NCBI GenBank assembly: GCA_016714935.1
Contig: JADKBU010000054.1
Coordinates: forward strand, 62,001-126,000
DNA: 64,000 nt
Origin: Candidatus Accumulibacter propinquus
GTDB taxonomy: Bacteria; Pseudomonadota; Gammaproteobacteria; Burkholderiales; Rhodocyclaceae
Direction of reading: 5' to 3'
The notes under the pieces were generated by a model, which did no database searches, was not told the origin of the DNA, and saw only the letters and a program-made list of their open reading frames with translations. Shown here piece by piece: positions 55,258 to 63,629 of the stretch. A program made the position numbers and the translations under genes. Positions within the stretch are counted from its first letter, which is position 1, and each line of letters opens with the position of its first letter.

Positions 55258-55691
55258 GGTGTGTTCTCCCAAGGGGTGTGGGGCTCTATGCTGATCGCTC
55301 AGAACGGGCGAAACGGGTGCACCGCAAGGCCGACGCCGGCCCTGGCGATGCGGATTCCTGCACGGCAACCCCGGGGGAGCAGGTTCGGCGTGCCGTAACC
55401 GACTATTCTTGCCGGGAAGATGACGAATGTCCATCGCCGGCGTCTCACCGGTCGTCGTGGGAGCTACCGCGAATAGCGGTTATGCGAATTACCGCCTCCA
55501 CAGCCCTTCGGATGTTTGCTGACATGGAATTTCCTCGCATGGCGCATCCACGTACCGGCGTGGCTGACGGTCAGGGAGCTGATTGGCGCCGTGTGCGGTT
55601 GGGCGGGAAGGGCAGAGCGAGTCGTTTGGAATTGCTGGTGGAGATGATCCTGTGGGACTATACAAGATCGGGTCGGGTAACCCGCTATCCC
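55258..55691. other. Intergenic region, boundary between core and accessory DNA
   Basis: No recognisable gene. A hairpin ACCGC-GAATA-GCGGT lies at 55466-55480. The region must hold the promoter of the leucine cluster on the minus strand and of the glycosyltransferase on the plus strand. The frame of the glycosyltransferase remains open through it, so a start further 5' (55482 or 55524) cannot be excluded. Confidence 0.45.
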
Positions 55692-57977
55692 ATGTCAGCA
55701 GCGAACAGCCTTGCCACCGTTCAGCCCATGCACCTTGCGCAACAGCCAGTGCTTGAGCAGCCGAAGCTACTCGTCCTGCCCGCGGCGGTACTGAACGTCG
55801 CAGTAGGCAGCCTTGCCCTCGGGGGTGCCGAGTACATCGTGTTGCAATGGGCTGCGCGCGCCGCCGTACGGCATGGCGTCCGGCTGCTGGTATTACGCGA
55901 CGCCAGCCAGGAATGGCCCACGCCAGCCGGCATTGAAATCACCCGGCTTGGCGGGGTAGATATCGGCCGGCAGCTCGAAATGGCGGGCGCAAGACTTGCG
56001 GCCGATGGCAATCGCATCGTGTTGTGTCATATGCTTCTGAACGACGAGCGTAGTGCCCTTGCGCGCGGCGGCGCCTTGCCAATCCCGGTGCTGCATAACG
56101 CCAGCGCCGGCTGGCTGGAGCCTGGTCGCTGTCTTGCAGCAAGCGGCAACCCGCCATTCGCCATTGCCGTCTCGCAAGCGGCCGCGGATGAATTGCGTGT
56201 GGCAGCGCCCAAGCTGCCGTGCGCGGTAGTGCGTTACCTCCCGCGCAAGCGAACGAGCCATCCCGATGCGCGTCGTGACTGGCGTATACGCTGGGCGCTG
56301 CGCGAGGACACCATCGTCATCGGCATGGCCGGCGGTGTGAAGCCGCAGAAAGCCTATCCGCGCGCACTGCGCGTGCTTGCCGCCTTGCGTGCATGGCCCG
56401 CTCTGGCCAACGCGCACCTGGTCATCCTTGGCGGGCCGACGGGGCGCGATGGCTTGCTGGCATGGCGAACCGTTCTGGAACAGACCAGGCGCCTCGCGCT
56501 GGAAGCCCATGTGCGTTTGCCGGGTTTTGTGCCGCAAGCGGCACAGTGCTTCGCAGCATTCGATTTGTTCCTGAACACGAGCCGTTATGAAGGGCTGTCG
56601 ATCGCCACTCTGGAAGCGCTGGTGGGCGGGCTGCCGGTCGTCGCCAGCCGCGTCGGCGGACAGGGCGAGATCAGTTCGCCCGGGCTCACGCTGGTGGGCG
56701 TTGACGAAACCGACGAGAGCTGGGCCTCTGCTGTGGCTGCGAATGTCCGGACCTGCCCGGCGAAGCCTGACTGGAGCGGCTTTCCAAGCGATCGATTGTG
56801 GACGCTCTTCCATTTGGCCGAACCGTTCGACCCTTGCCAGGGCGCGCGGCCCCGTGTTCTGTTCGTCACTGCCAACCTCAACGCTGGCGGGGCGCAACGT
56901 TCGCTGGTCAATCTTGCGCAAGCGCTGATTGACAGGATGCCGTTCGAAATCGTGGTTTGCGGCAATTCGACGGCGTCGCATTTCACCCAGGCATTGCACA
57001 AGGTCGGTGTTCCCTTGCGTCGCAGCGCGGATTCAACAGATGTTTTCGACCACGTGGAAGCGCTGGTGCGATTCGTTATTGCCACGCGGCCGGCGGTGAT
57101 GTGTTTCTGGAACGTGGATCCGAAGATCAAACTGCTGCTGGTGAAGGTATTGGGCACAGGCTGCTTGCGTTTCATCGACGTCTCGCCGGGCGAATATGCG
57201 TTTGAGGAAATGCGGAGCATGGCCCCGTTCCAGCAGTGGATCGCCTTTGCGGCGGGTGAGTACTACCAGCGCCTGTCTCGGCTGGTGTTGAAATACAGAG
57301 CCACCGAAGCTGCAGGCTGGCGAGGCAGCAGGCCGGTTACCGCGGTGATCCCCAACGGAGTGGTGATTCCGGTACGACAGCATACTGTGGAAGACGGGAT
57401 GACGATTTACAACCGCGCGCGCATTGTCATGAGCGGGCGTCTCGCGCCGTCCAAATTCCTCCTGGAAACCATTTCTGCGATGGCGCGGGTATGGGCAAGC
57501 TTTCCGGACGTCGAGCTTCATCTCCTGGGAACGGCGGAGCCACGCCATGCGGAGTATGCCGCCGCCGTGCTCCGTTCGGCCGGCGATGAACTCGGGCGGC
57601 GGGTCCTTCTGCACGGCGCCGCCTTCGATGCCCCCGAGCGGCTTGCCGAGTATGACCTGGCTCTGGTTCTAGGCGAGCATCAAGGATGCCCCAACTCGGT
57701 TCTGGAGGCACTCGCGGCGGGCTTGCCGGTGGTTGCCAACGATTCGGGCGGCACGCGCGAACAAGTCCTGCACGGCAAGACGGGGATACTGTTGCGTGAC
57801 CGCGAACCAGCGACCATTGCCGCGGGTTTGCTGTCCGTATTGTCGAATCCAGCACTGGCCAGGCGCCTGTCCAGGCGCGGACGCGCGCACGTGACTCGAC
57901 GATTTTCCATGGCGGCGATGGCTAACGCCTATCTGCAATTATTCGATACCGTGGCGAAGGAAAGGCAACCATGCTGA
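55692..57977 (+). CDS. Tandem double GT-B glycosyltransferase (GT4-like)
   Basis: 761-aa protein with two complete glycosyltransferase units. The first (about residues 20-390) begins VAVGSLALGGAEYIVLQW and carries the donor-site ExxxxxxxE region in SRYEGLSIATLEALVGGLPVV; the second (about 400-755) begins FVTANLNAGGAQRSLVNLA and has GCPNSVLEALAAGLPVVANDSGG. It probably makes a disaccharide of an envelope or secreted glycan; no signal peptide or membrane span. No clear Shine-Dalgarno; the start is uncertain (55692 or earlier). It overlaps the next gene by 7 nt. Confidence 0.78.
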   Translation: MSAANSLATVQPMHLAQQPVLEQPKLLVLPAAVLNVAVGSLALGGAEYIVLQWAARAAVRHGVRLLVLRDASQEWPTPAGIEITRLGGVDIGRQLEMAGARLAADGNRIVLCHMLLNDERSALARGGALPIPVLHNASAGWLEPGRCLAASGNPPFAIAVSQAAADELRVAAPKLPCAVVRYLPRKRTSHPDARRDWRIRWALREDTIVIGMAGGVKPQKAYPRALRVLAALRAWPALANAHLVILGGPTGRDGLLAWRTVLEQTRRLALEAHVRLPGFVPQAAQCFAAFDLFLNTSRYEGLSIATLEALVGGLPVVASRVGGQGEISSPGLTLVGVDETDESWASAVAANVRTCPAKPDWSGFPSDRLWTLFHLAEPFDPCQGARPRVLFVTANLNAGGAQRSLVNLAQALIDRMPFEIVVCGNSTASHFTQALHKVGVPLRRSADSTDVFDHVEALVRFVIATRPAVMCFWNVDPKIKLLLVKVLGTGCLRFIDVSPGEYAFEEMRSMAPFQQWIAFAAGEYYQRLSRLVLKYRATEAAGWRGSRPVTAVIPNGVVIPVRQHTVEDGMTIYNRARIVMSGRLAPSKFLLETISAMARVWASFPDVELHLLGTAEPRHAEYAAAVLRSAGDELGRRVLLHGAAFDAPERLAEYDLALVLGEHQGCPNSVLEALAAGLPVVANDSGGTREQVLHGKTGILLRDREPATIAAGLLSVLSNPALARRLSRRGRAHVTRRFSMAAMANAYLQLFDTVAKERQPC

Positions 57978-58951
57978 TGCTCGACGTGCGCGTACCCGCC
58001 AACCGGAACCAGGCGGCCATTGCTACCCTCTACGCGGACAGACAGGTTCTGAAAACAGGCCATGCGGCAGCATCAGTGGCACGCGAACTCGCGGCACAAA
58101 AAGGCAACCCTTCCTGCGACATGATGCGCCAATGGGGCAACCCCGCCTTCGGTAGCTACCGCCTGCTTGGCAGTGCCAACGTACCGGAGTGCTGCCGCGG
58201 CGAATATGGATTGGTGCTGCTGGCCTTCGAGCCGCAAAGCGGAGTTGCTCTGGACGCTGAATCGTTTGGACGCCTCGGCCTCGCGGTTTACGCCGGTGCG
58301 GCGGGCAGTGACCGGCGCCCGCGCCGTACACAGGGAGGGCTGCGCATTTCCGAGGAGTTCATGAAGCTGATTCGGCTACGGATGGCCACGGAGGCGGAAA
58401 TACGGGTAAGCCTGTCGCCGTTGGTACCCCCATCATTTTGGCAATTCTGGCGTCGCTTGCCGACTCCATGCCCGTTGTCGACAGACGGACCTCGCTTCAC
58501 CGCACCGCCTCTCGACGAAGCCACCTTGCTGGCTGAAGCGATGCGCCATGTCGTCAGCCGCAAGCCCGGCATACAGCGAGTCGCATGTGCCGATACCTGG
58601 CGGGATGATCACGACACCCAGGACAACGTATTTGCAGAGAACAGCCCATTTCAGGGCAAGGATGGCAACTTCGGCGGCGCGGGTGCCAGTGGAACCTGGG
58701 ATGTTGCCATGGGAGCAGCGACAGGAGTGCGCGGCGGAACCACAGTATTGCCTCCCGGTGTCGATGCGGCTGGCCGGATTCTGGCAGCATCGTCGAACAC
58801 GGCACTTGGGATAGCCGGTGTTGATGTGTTGTCAGGAGAAATGCCTGGCAGCATGGCGCCAGGAAACGCCAGCGGAATTGAAGAGTATGGCAGTGATGCT
58901 ATTGACGATTCTGCAACGGCAATTGCTTCGGATGCTGCCACCGCTTATTGA
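57971..58951 (+). CDS. Hypothetical protein, possibly a degenerate L,D-transpeptidase-like domain
   Basis: 326 aa, not confidently recognised. Residues about 50-140 follow the outline of a YkuD/L,D-transpeptidase domain: WGNPAFGSYRLLG, a central EYGLVLLAFEPQSG strand, GRLGLAVYAG and RRTQGGLRISEEFM. In active enzymes the last two motifs read HxGG and HGCLRLS; here the His is Tyr107 and the Cys is Gly123, so catalysis would be lost. The C-terminal third (about 215-326) is low-complexity Gly/Ala/Ser/Asp. It starts inside the end of the glycosyltransferase (7-nt overlap), so the two are co-expressed. The fold is an inference. Confidence 0.5.
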   Translation: MLMLDVRVPANRNQAAIATLYADRQVLKTGHAAASVARELAAQKGNPSCDMMRQWGNPAFGSYRLLGSANVPECCRGEYGLVLLAFEPQSGVALDAESFGRLGLAVYAGAAGSDRRPRRTQGGLRISEEFMKLIRLRMATEAEIRVSLSPLVPPSFWQFWRRLPTPCPLSTDGPRFTAPPLDEATLLAEAMRHVVSRKPGIQRVACADTWRDDHDTQDNVFAENSPFQGKDGNFGGAGASGTWDVAMGAATGVRGGTTVLPPGVDAAGRILAASSNTALGIAGVDVLSGEMPGSMAPGNASGIEEYGSDAIDDSATAIASDAATAY

Positions 58952-58965
58952 GTTCGAATGGCAAC

Positions 58966-59193
58966 AAAATGGGCCGTACCGGCGTCGCCCTGGAACCGCT
59001 CTGGCGGTGCCTCGCCGAGCTGCTGCGCCAGGGCGCGGTGCTGCATGCCGATGAAACCCCGGTGCCACAACCCGATCCGGACCGGCGCAAGACCAATCGG
59101 GCGTATCTTTGGGCGTATCGCAGCAATGCCTTGGGAAGGGCGCAGACACTGCTTGTCAGCACTGGACATCCAAAGCATCACACAAAAACCTGA
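58966..59193 (+). pseudogene. IS66 family transposase fragment
   Basis: A short open stretch reads AVLHADETPVPQPDPDRRKT and NRAYLWAYRS, the first catalytic-Asp region of IS66 TnpC (HADETP). Only about 60 codons of the roughly 500 of a full transposase remain, with no TnpA/TnpB and no visible terminal repeats. It is a decayed remnant between the LDT-like gene and the DUF2461 gene. Confidence 0.75.
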
Positions 59194-59830
59194 TGAACGG
59201 TGTGGCGACGGCAAACCGCGATCCGGCCAACCTCACTAAGTCTTGACTGGTGACCTCGTCCAGAGACAATGCCGCAATCGCAATAAAGTCTTTCCGCTTC
59301 AAATCCTCTATCGCTTCATGATCTGCCTGGTAGCCGCGCGGAGGCCGCGCCAGACTATCACCTGACAATGTCCATGTTCCGACGAAACTGCTGTGGTCAC
59401 GTGCTGCAAACCATTTCTCCGGATTACACGCCATCCAGTCTCGAATCCGCGCCAGGGAGTCTGCGTCTGGATGCCAGCAGCCAACGGCCAAGAAACATTC
59501 ATCGCTGGCGATATGCACATAGAATCCCGGCGCATGCACGTCCTTGCCGACGGCGTGGCGGAACTGGATACCGATGTTGGTCTTGTACGGAGTCTTGTCG
59601 CGAGAGAAACGTGTGTCACGGAAAACCCGCATCAGGGAACCCCCTGTCTTGCGTGGGTCTGCGCGGAAGTGCGGTGCAAACGTCTTCAGCACCGGAGACA
59701 TTTCCGAGATGAATGCCAACGCTGGCGCACGCACCAGCGCTTCGTATTGTGATCTGTTCTCTTCAAACCAAATCCTGTTGTTGTTGGCTGCGAGATCGTC
59801 AAGGAACTTGATGCTGGCTCTAGTGAACAT
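59156..59830 (-). CDS. DUF2461 family protein
   Basis: 224-aa protein of unknown function: ASIKFLDDLAANNNRIWFEENRSQYE at the N-terminus, FRDTRFSRDKTPYKTNIGIQFRH, and a final GFYVHIASDECFLAVGCWHPD region are the family marks (TIGR02453). Start at 59830 (MFTRASIKFL). Standing alone in accessory DNA. Confidence 0.87.
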   Translation of the reverse strand: MFTRASIKFLDDLAANNNRIWFEENRSQYEALVRAPALAFISEMSPVLKTFAPHFRADPRKTGGSLMRVFRDTRFSRDKTPYKTNIGIQFRHAVGKDVHAPGFYVHIASDECFLAVGCWHPDADSLARIRDWMACNPEKWFAARDHSSFVGTWTLSGDSLARPPRGYQADHEAIEDLKRKDFIAIAALSLDEVTSQDLVRLAGSRFAVATPFIRFLCDALDVQC

Positions 59831-60302
59831 GGTGTCAATGCAATATGTCGTCAAGGCAATGGGTGGTATTGCTCGACATTATGGCGCGTTTTCCGGCGGT
59901 TCATGGCGTCCTCCCTGCGGCAGTCACCGAATCCACCCACTCCTGCAGCCCATGGAACTGGGCCGCAATCGCCCCGCCACCGACCCAGATCAGCACGGTA
60001 CTGATCGCCCCGACCGCCCACTCCCGATGCGAGTGGCTGCGTTATCAATATCACCGCTATGGTGGCATGCTGCAAGGCGCCGCCAGTCGCCTTGCATGCG
60101 GACACCCCGGAGACGGCACTACTGGTAGGTTCCAGCATGGTGAATCGCCAATGCAAAAAGACCGCCAAAGGCGTGCGCCTCGGGCGGTCGGATGGTGAAA
60201 CGGGAGGTGTTTTTGAGTAGCATGTGATGCCTTTGTGGCAATCTTCGTTGCGGCTTTCCTCAAGCCTGCTAGAGTCGAGTACTACGAGCGATGGAGACCA
60301 CG
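59831..60302. other. Intergenic region with a minus-strand terminator and small open frames
   Basis: No convincing gene on either strand. On the minus strand a hydrophobic stretch (ISTVLIWVGGGAIAAQ, within 59901-60041) ends at a TGA overlapping the ATG of a 17-codon frame, but the open frame lacks a good start. Another 34-codon frame beginning MLLKNTSRFTIRPPEAHA runs through the terminator at 60155-60189. These look like debris of a mobile element or an unannotated small RNA. Confidence 0.35.
60155..60189 (-). terminator. Minus-strand Rho-independent terminator without an assigned gene
   Basis: Stem GACCGCC (60183-60189 read on the minus strand) and GGCGGTC (60160-60166), containing an inner hairpin AGGCG/GCCT, followed on the minus strand by five T (60155-60159). 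No gene is recognised upstream of it on that strand within 100 nt. It may end a small RNA or a decayed gene. Confidence 0.65.
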
Positions 60303-60653
60303 ATGGCCGGCTATGAAAATTACACTGAAGTTGTAAGAGAGATTGAGCTAGAAATCGAGCGGAAGGGAATTGTGCTCGGTATCGACTGGACGGATGACGT
60401 CCGGGTGCGTGCACTGGCACAGGAAGCGCTTGACCAGTCCGCTGTCGAGGTCAAACTTGCCGCTTCCAGTCCTATCGACCACAAGCTCATGGCCAAGGTT
60501 GATCTGTTCGGTCTCGCCGCCATCATGCTCAAGACGATGGAGGAATGTGCCGGTGTCGGATTCGAATGCCACGGAGGCCCAGCCTGGAAGGCGTTTGGCA
60601 AAGCACTTTGGGCTGAAGTCGAACTGCGCAAGTTACAGGCGGCCATTCGCTAG
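60303..60653 (+). CDS. Hypothetical protein
   Basis: 116 aa, not recognised. Predicted mostly helical, acidic N-terminal half (MAGYENYTEVVREIELEIERKG), without signal peptide or membrane span. I chose the ATG at 60303 because GGAG (60293-60296) lies 6 nt upstream; an ATG at 60291 is in frame. Coding character is supported by an even codon pattern, but no neighbour suggests a role. Confidence 0.5.
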   Translation: MAGYENYTEVVREIELEIERKGIVLGIDWTDDVRVRALAQEALDQSAVEVKLAASSPIDHKLMAKVDLFGLAAIMLKTMEECAGVGFECHGGPAWKAFGKALWAEVELRKLQAAIR

Positions 60654-60728
60654 CAGTGCACCCCGTGGATGTAATGGGCAACTCGTTCAGTCAGAACTTG
60701 AAATCCAAAAGCAAAGCGCGCCCCCGCC

Positions 60729-61082
60729 ATGCCCAAATTGCGATGTGTCGCCGTCCTCTTGCTGCTGATCATGTGCTTCGCCGCGTTCGGAGCCGAACCC
60801 GAGATCCTGGTCGCCGTCGAGAAGAGCGATGATACTTTTCTGGTTGATGCAACGATCGTCATTCCGGTGCCTTTGCGCACAGCATGGGAGGTACTCACGG
60901 ACTTCAACAACATTATGAACAACCTGACATTGAGCAGGATCATCCGCCGAAAAGGCAGTTCGGTGTTTGTGATGCAGGAAGGAAGCGCAAAGTTCGGAAT
61001 CTTCGGCATTATGGAGCAGTCACCCCAACCACCTGGGGGCCGTCCCGGCGCCGACGCTTTTTCCGGCAAGCGCATCCTGTGA
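60729..61082 (+). pseudogene. START/SRPBCC domain protein, 5' fragment
   Basis: Starts with a signal peptide (MPKLRCVAVLLLLIMCFAAFGA) and continues as a SRPBCC lipid-binding domain (VDATIVIPVPLRTAWEVLTDF, NNLTLSRIIRRKGSSVFVMQEG) typical of the polyketide cyclase/START superfamily. Homology stops near residue 95 (about 61010), where IS1595-type sequence begins, and the tail to 61082 is not family-like. The 3' half is not found beyond the element. Truncated and probably non-functional. Confidence 0.7.
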
Positions 61083-62161
61083 GCCCGGCCACGGATACAC
61101 TGGTGCACACGACATACCCCCCAGGCCCCTGCGATGAGTCTGCATTTCCTGCCGAAGCCGAAGCCCGGACGCGGTCCCTGGTGGAAGTCCTGGGCATGAG
61201 CGACGATGATGCCTTTACCCTGTTCCGGCGCGTGCGCTGGGGCGATGGGGACAAGTGATCTGCCCGCACTGCGGGCTGAATTTTCGGCACTACTTTCCGG
61301 CCGGCGCGCCAGATTTGGCGCTGTGCAGGCTGCCAGGAGGACTTCTCCGTCACGTCCGGAACGATTTTCGCCTTCCACAAGCTACCTTTGCGCCTGTATT
61401 TGGCGGCGGTGATCCTCTTCGCTAACGCCGTGAAGGGCATTTCTGCCCTGCAGATGGGCGTGACCTGGGCGTATCCCACAAGACCGCCTACGTCCTCCTG
61501 CACAAGATACGGGAAAGCCTGCTGGTGAACCAGGATGAATCGGCCCTGACGGGTCACGTTCGTGGACGGGGCGTATGTCGGCGGGAAGGTGCGACCGGAG
61601 AACAAGAAGGAAGACCGGGTGGACCGGCGCCTGGCCGAGATCAAGACCCGGACAAGCGCTGCATCCTGGTGATGCGCGAGGCGCACACCGAGGCGGAGGT
61701 CGAGGCCGGCCACACCGGGGCCAGGAAGACGCTCACCTTCATCGTGAAGAATGAGAACCAGGCCGACCTCGGCAAACTGGCGCCAGCCTACATCGCTCCG
61801 GGTACGGTGATCTGTGCCGACGAATCGGACGCCCTACGACCTGCTGCCTGCCAAGTACGAGCTCCGCCGGGTAGAACCACAGCCAGGAGTACCGCGCCGA
61901 TGACGGGACGACCAACAACCTGGCGGCGGAATCGTACTTCTCCGCTTCCGTCGCTGCCAGATCGGCCAGATCCACAAGCTTGCGCCGAAATACCTCGACA
62001 ACTACGCCAACGAGATGGCCTATCGGGAAGACACCCGGCGCTGGAGCAACGGCCACATTTTCCTGGATATCGTCGGCAAGTGCGCCCGTGCCCTGGTCAG
62101 CCGGGATTGGTGTGGGTACTGGCAGGGCAACCACCGGCTGGGGGAAAGCCTGGCGCTGTAA
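61010..62161 (+). mobile_element. IS1595-family insertion sequence remnant with a multiply frameshifted transposase
   Basis: The pieces of an ISXO2-like DDE transposase appear in order but in changing frames: SDDDAFTLFRRVRWGDGD, ICPHCGLNFRHYF, QEDFSVTSGTIFAFHKLPLR, KTAYVLLHKIRESLL, VDGAYVGGKVRPENKK, MREAHTEAEVEAGH, GTVICADESDA, YFSRFRRCQIGQIH and LAPKYLDNYANEMAYRED. At least five shifts separate them, so the transposase is dead. The zinc-finger-like N-terminus (CPHCG ... CAGCQ) and the D..D acidic residues are still visible. The likely ATG is at 61134 and the last stop at 62161. Terminal inverted repeats were not identified. The 5' end cuts the START gene. Confidence 0.8.
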
Positions 62162-62166
62162 GGGTG

Positions 62167-62601
62167 TCATGCGACTGACCAGGTTGCGCCGTGTCCGTCA
62201 CGGCCCGCGGGAATCAGAGTGCCGGTGCGCTCCAGGCGATGCACGACGGCAATGGCGTTCTTCCGCATCTGTTCGATCATGACCGTGGTGGATTCCAGGC
62301 CTTGGCGTGCCGCCAGGGCTTCGCCGATCTGGCGGCTGCTCAGCGCCGCTCCCTGAGCCTCGCGGAAGATGTCCAGAACCATGCGCTGGCATTCCCCCGG
62401 CCGGAAGAAGCGGTTCCGCGTCCGGTGTTCCTTGGCGCGGAGCGTCCGCAGGTCGATTTCCGGGGAAAACAGCTTGACGGTCGCGTCCAGGTGGGCCAGA
62501 TCAGTTGCCAGTCGCCCCATTTCCTTCCGGTGATGCTCGATCAGCCCGGCCATCTCGGCACGCTTGGTTACCAGGGCCGTCACCACGTGGCTCTCTGCCA
62601 T
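62167..62601 (-). CDS. Conserved hypothetical protein, coiled coil plus winged helix
   Basis: 144-aa protein. Residues 1-45 (TALVTKRAEMAGLIEHHRKEMGRLA) look like a coiled coil; the remainder (RPGECQRMVLDIFREA, SSRQIGEALAARQG, VVHRLERTGTLI) resembles a winged-helix DNA-binding domain. AGGAG 8 nt upstream supports the start at 62601. I recognise the general type as a conserved accessory-region protein but cannot name a function. It begins at the edge of the IS1595 remnant. Confidence 0.6.
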   Translation of the reverse strand: MAESHVVTALVTKRAEMAGLIEHHRKEMGRLATDLAHLDATVKLFSPEIDLRTLRAKEHRTRNRFFRPGECQRMVLDIFREAQGAALSSRQIGEALAARQGLESTTVMIEQMRKNAIAVVHRLERTGTLIPAGRDGHGATWSVA

Positions 62602-62652
62602 GAAAAATGCTCCTGTTCGTCGAAAACAAGTGCATTTTGGCTGAGCAGACGG

Positions 62653-63225
62653 CTAGGCGCTGGGGGTGGTTGCTCCATAATGCCGAGAAAAAGCATCCCG
62701 TGCCGCAGATTTTCTGAGCCTCACGGCCGCGGAGCGGGTTGCAACGAGCGTCTCAATCTGCGACTCCAGTACCGATAGCAGTTGTAACGTTTTTTGCTGC
62801 TCCTCCATCGGCGGCAGCGCAAATTCCTGCACCGCCATTGTTTTCCAGTTGATCGTCGGCGAAAGCGACCCCACTGAAATCTCCACCGCCCGATTCATGA
62901 ACAGATCGCTCTGCATGAAGAACGGTAGGAACTCCGGCAGCACGACCTCGGGCCTGGCACGCAGCACCATAGCGTGCGCGGAACAGATACCATCGAACTC
63001 CGCAACGCCGAGCTTGCGTTGATAGGCCCGACGCCGTGCAAAAATGATGTCCCCCTTCTTGAAGCAGAGCTTGGTAGCCTCTACGTCATCCGGGCTGCCC
63101 CAGCGCCGAATGCGCAGTGAATCGGGATCAAGGTGCTCCAGCCCGACATAATGCTCCATGCCGGAGTCGGACGGCTTGTCGATGCGGACATTGACGTTGG
63201 TGGCCATCTGCTCGAAGCGCCACAT
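62653..63225 (-). CDS. Half-size restriction endonuclease specificity subunit (HsdS-like)
   Basis: 190-aa protein covering one target-recognition domain and one conserved helix: YVGLEHLDPDSLRIRRWG, GDIIFARRRAYQRKLGVAEF, ISVGSLSPTINWKTM and ALPPMEEQQKTLQLLSVLES are standard HsdS motifs. Full HsdS has two such halves (about 400 aa). I start it at 63225 (MWRFEQMATN), 8 nt after the vapC stop; a purine-rich GGGAGG at the end of vapC could serve as ribosome binding site. No hsdM or hsdR is present in the window. It may dimerise, or be a relic. Confidence 0.8.
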   Translation of the reverse strand: MWRFEQMATNVNVRIDKPSDSGMEHYVGLEHLDPDSLRIRRWGSPDDVEATKLCFKKGDIIFARRRAYQRKLGVAEFDGICSAHAMVLRARPEVVLPEFLPFFMQSDLFMNRAVEISVGSLSPTINWKTMAVQEFALPPMEEQQKTLQLLSVLESQIETLVATRSAAVRLRKSAARDAFSRHYGATTPSA

Positions 63226-63233
63226 CTTCGGTT

Positions 63234-63629
63234 TCAAACCTCCCAAACCCGCACCTCCGGGGCTATTCCTGCGTCCCGCGCGGCCTTGCAGAAGCCCCGA
63301 TCGAATGTGTGTATGACGGTGCTGCCGCATGCGGCCAGGTGCAGCGCGTCGGCAAGGTCGGCACCGCGTGCGTACCAGTCCAGGGCAAGACTGACGGCTT
63401 CGGCATCCTCTATCAAAGTGTCGTCGGTTTCCAGAAGCGCAGTGAAAAACTCGTTCAGTTCGGCGCGGGTTTTCTTGTATCGACTTCGCAGTACCCACTC
63501 GGTTTCCAGCAGCACTGTTCGCGGAATAAAGATGGTGTCAGCAGTAATCAATTGCCGAACTACGGCAACTTGGTCGGGATTGTCGGCGACGAGGGCGCGC
63601 ACCAGCAGATTGGTATCGAAGGCGATCAT
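63234..63629 (-). CDS. vapC: PIN-domain toxin VapC
   Basis: 131-aa ribonuclease toxin of a type II toxin-antitoxin system. The four acidic active-site residues are in place: Asp5 (FDTN), Glu42 (LLETEW), Asp94 (LADALH) and Asp110 (TFDRGF). ATGA overlap with vapB, the usual gene order (antitoxin first). It ends 8 nt before the HsdS start. Confidence 0.92.
   Translation of the reverse strand: MIAFDTNLLVRALVADNPDQVAVVRQLITADTIFIPRTVLLETEWVLRSRYKKTRAELNEFFTALLETDDTLIEDAEAVSLALDWYARGADLADALHLAACGSTVIHTFDRGFCKAARDAGIAPEVRVWEV

Noticed and set aside
58952..59150. Continuation of the 326-aa protein through the IS66 region
   Set aside because: The frame has a stop at 58951 and the following sequence is IS66 transposase in another frame.
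62653..63498. HsdS start extended back to 63498
   Set aside because: The added part overlaps vapC in the same direction in another frame, has an Arg-rich random composition and no HsdS similarity; MWRFEQMATN at 63225 is the first family-like residue set.
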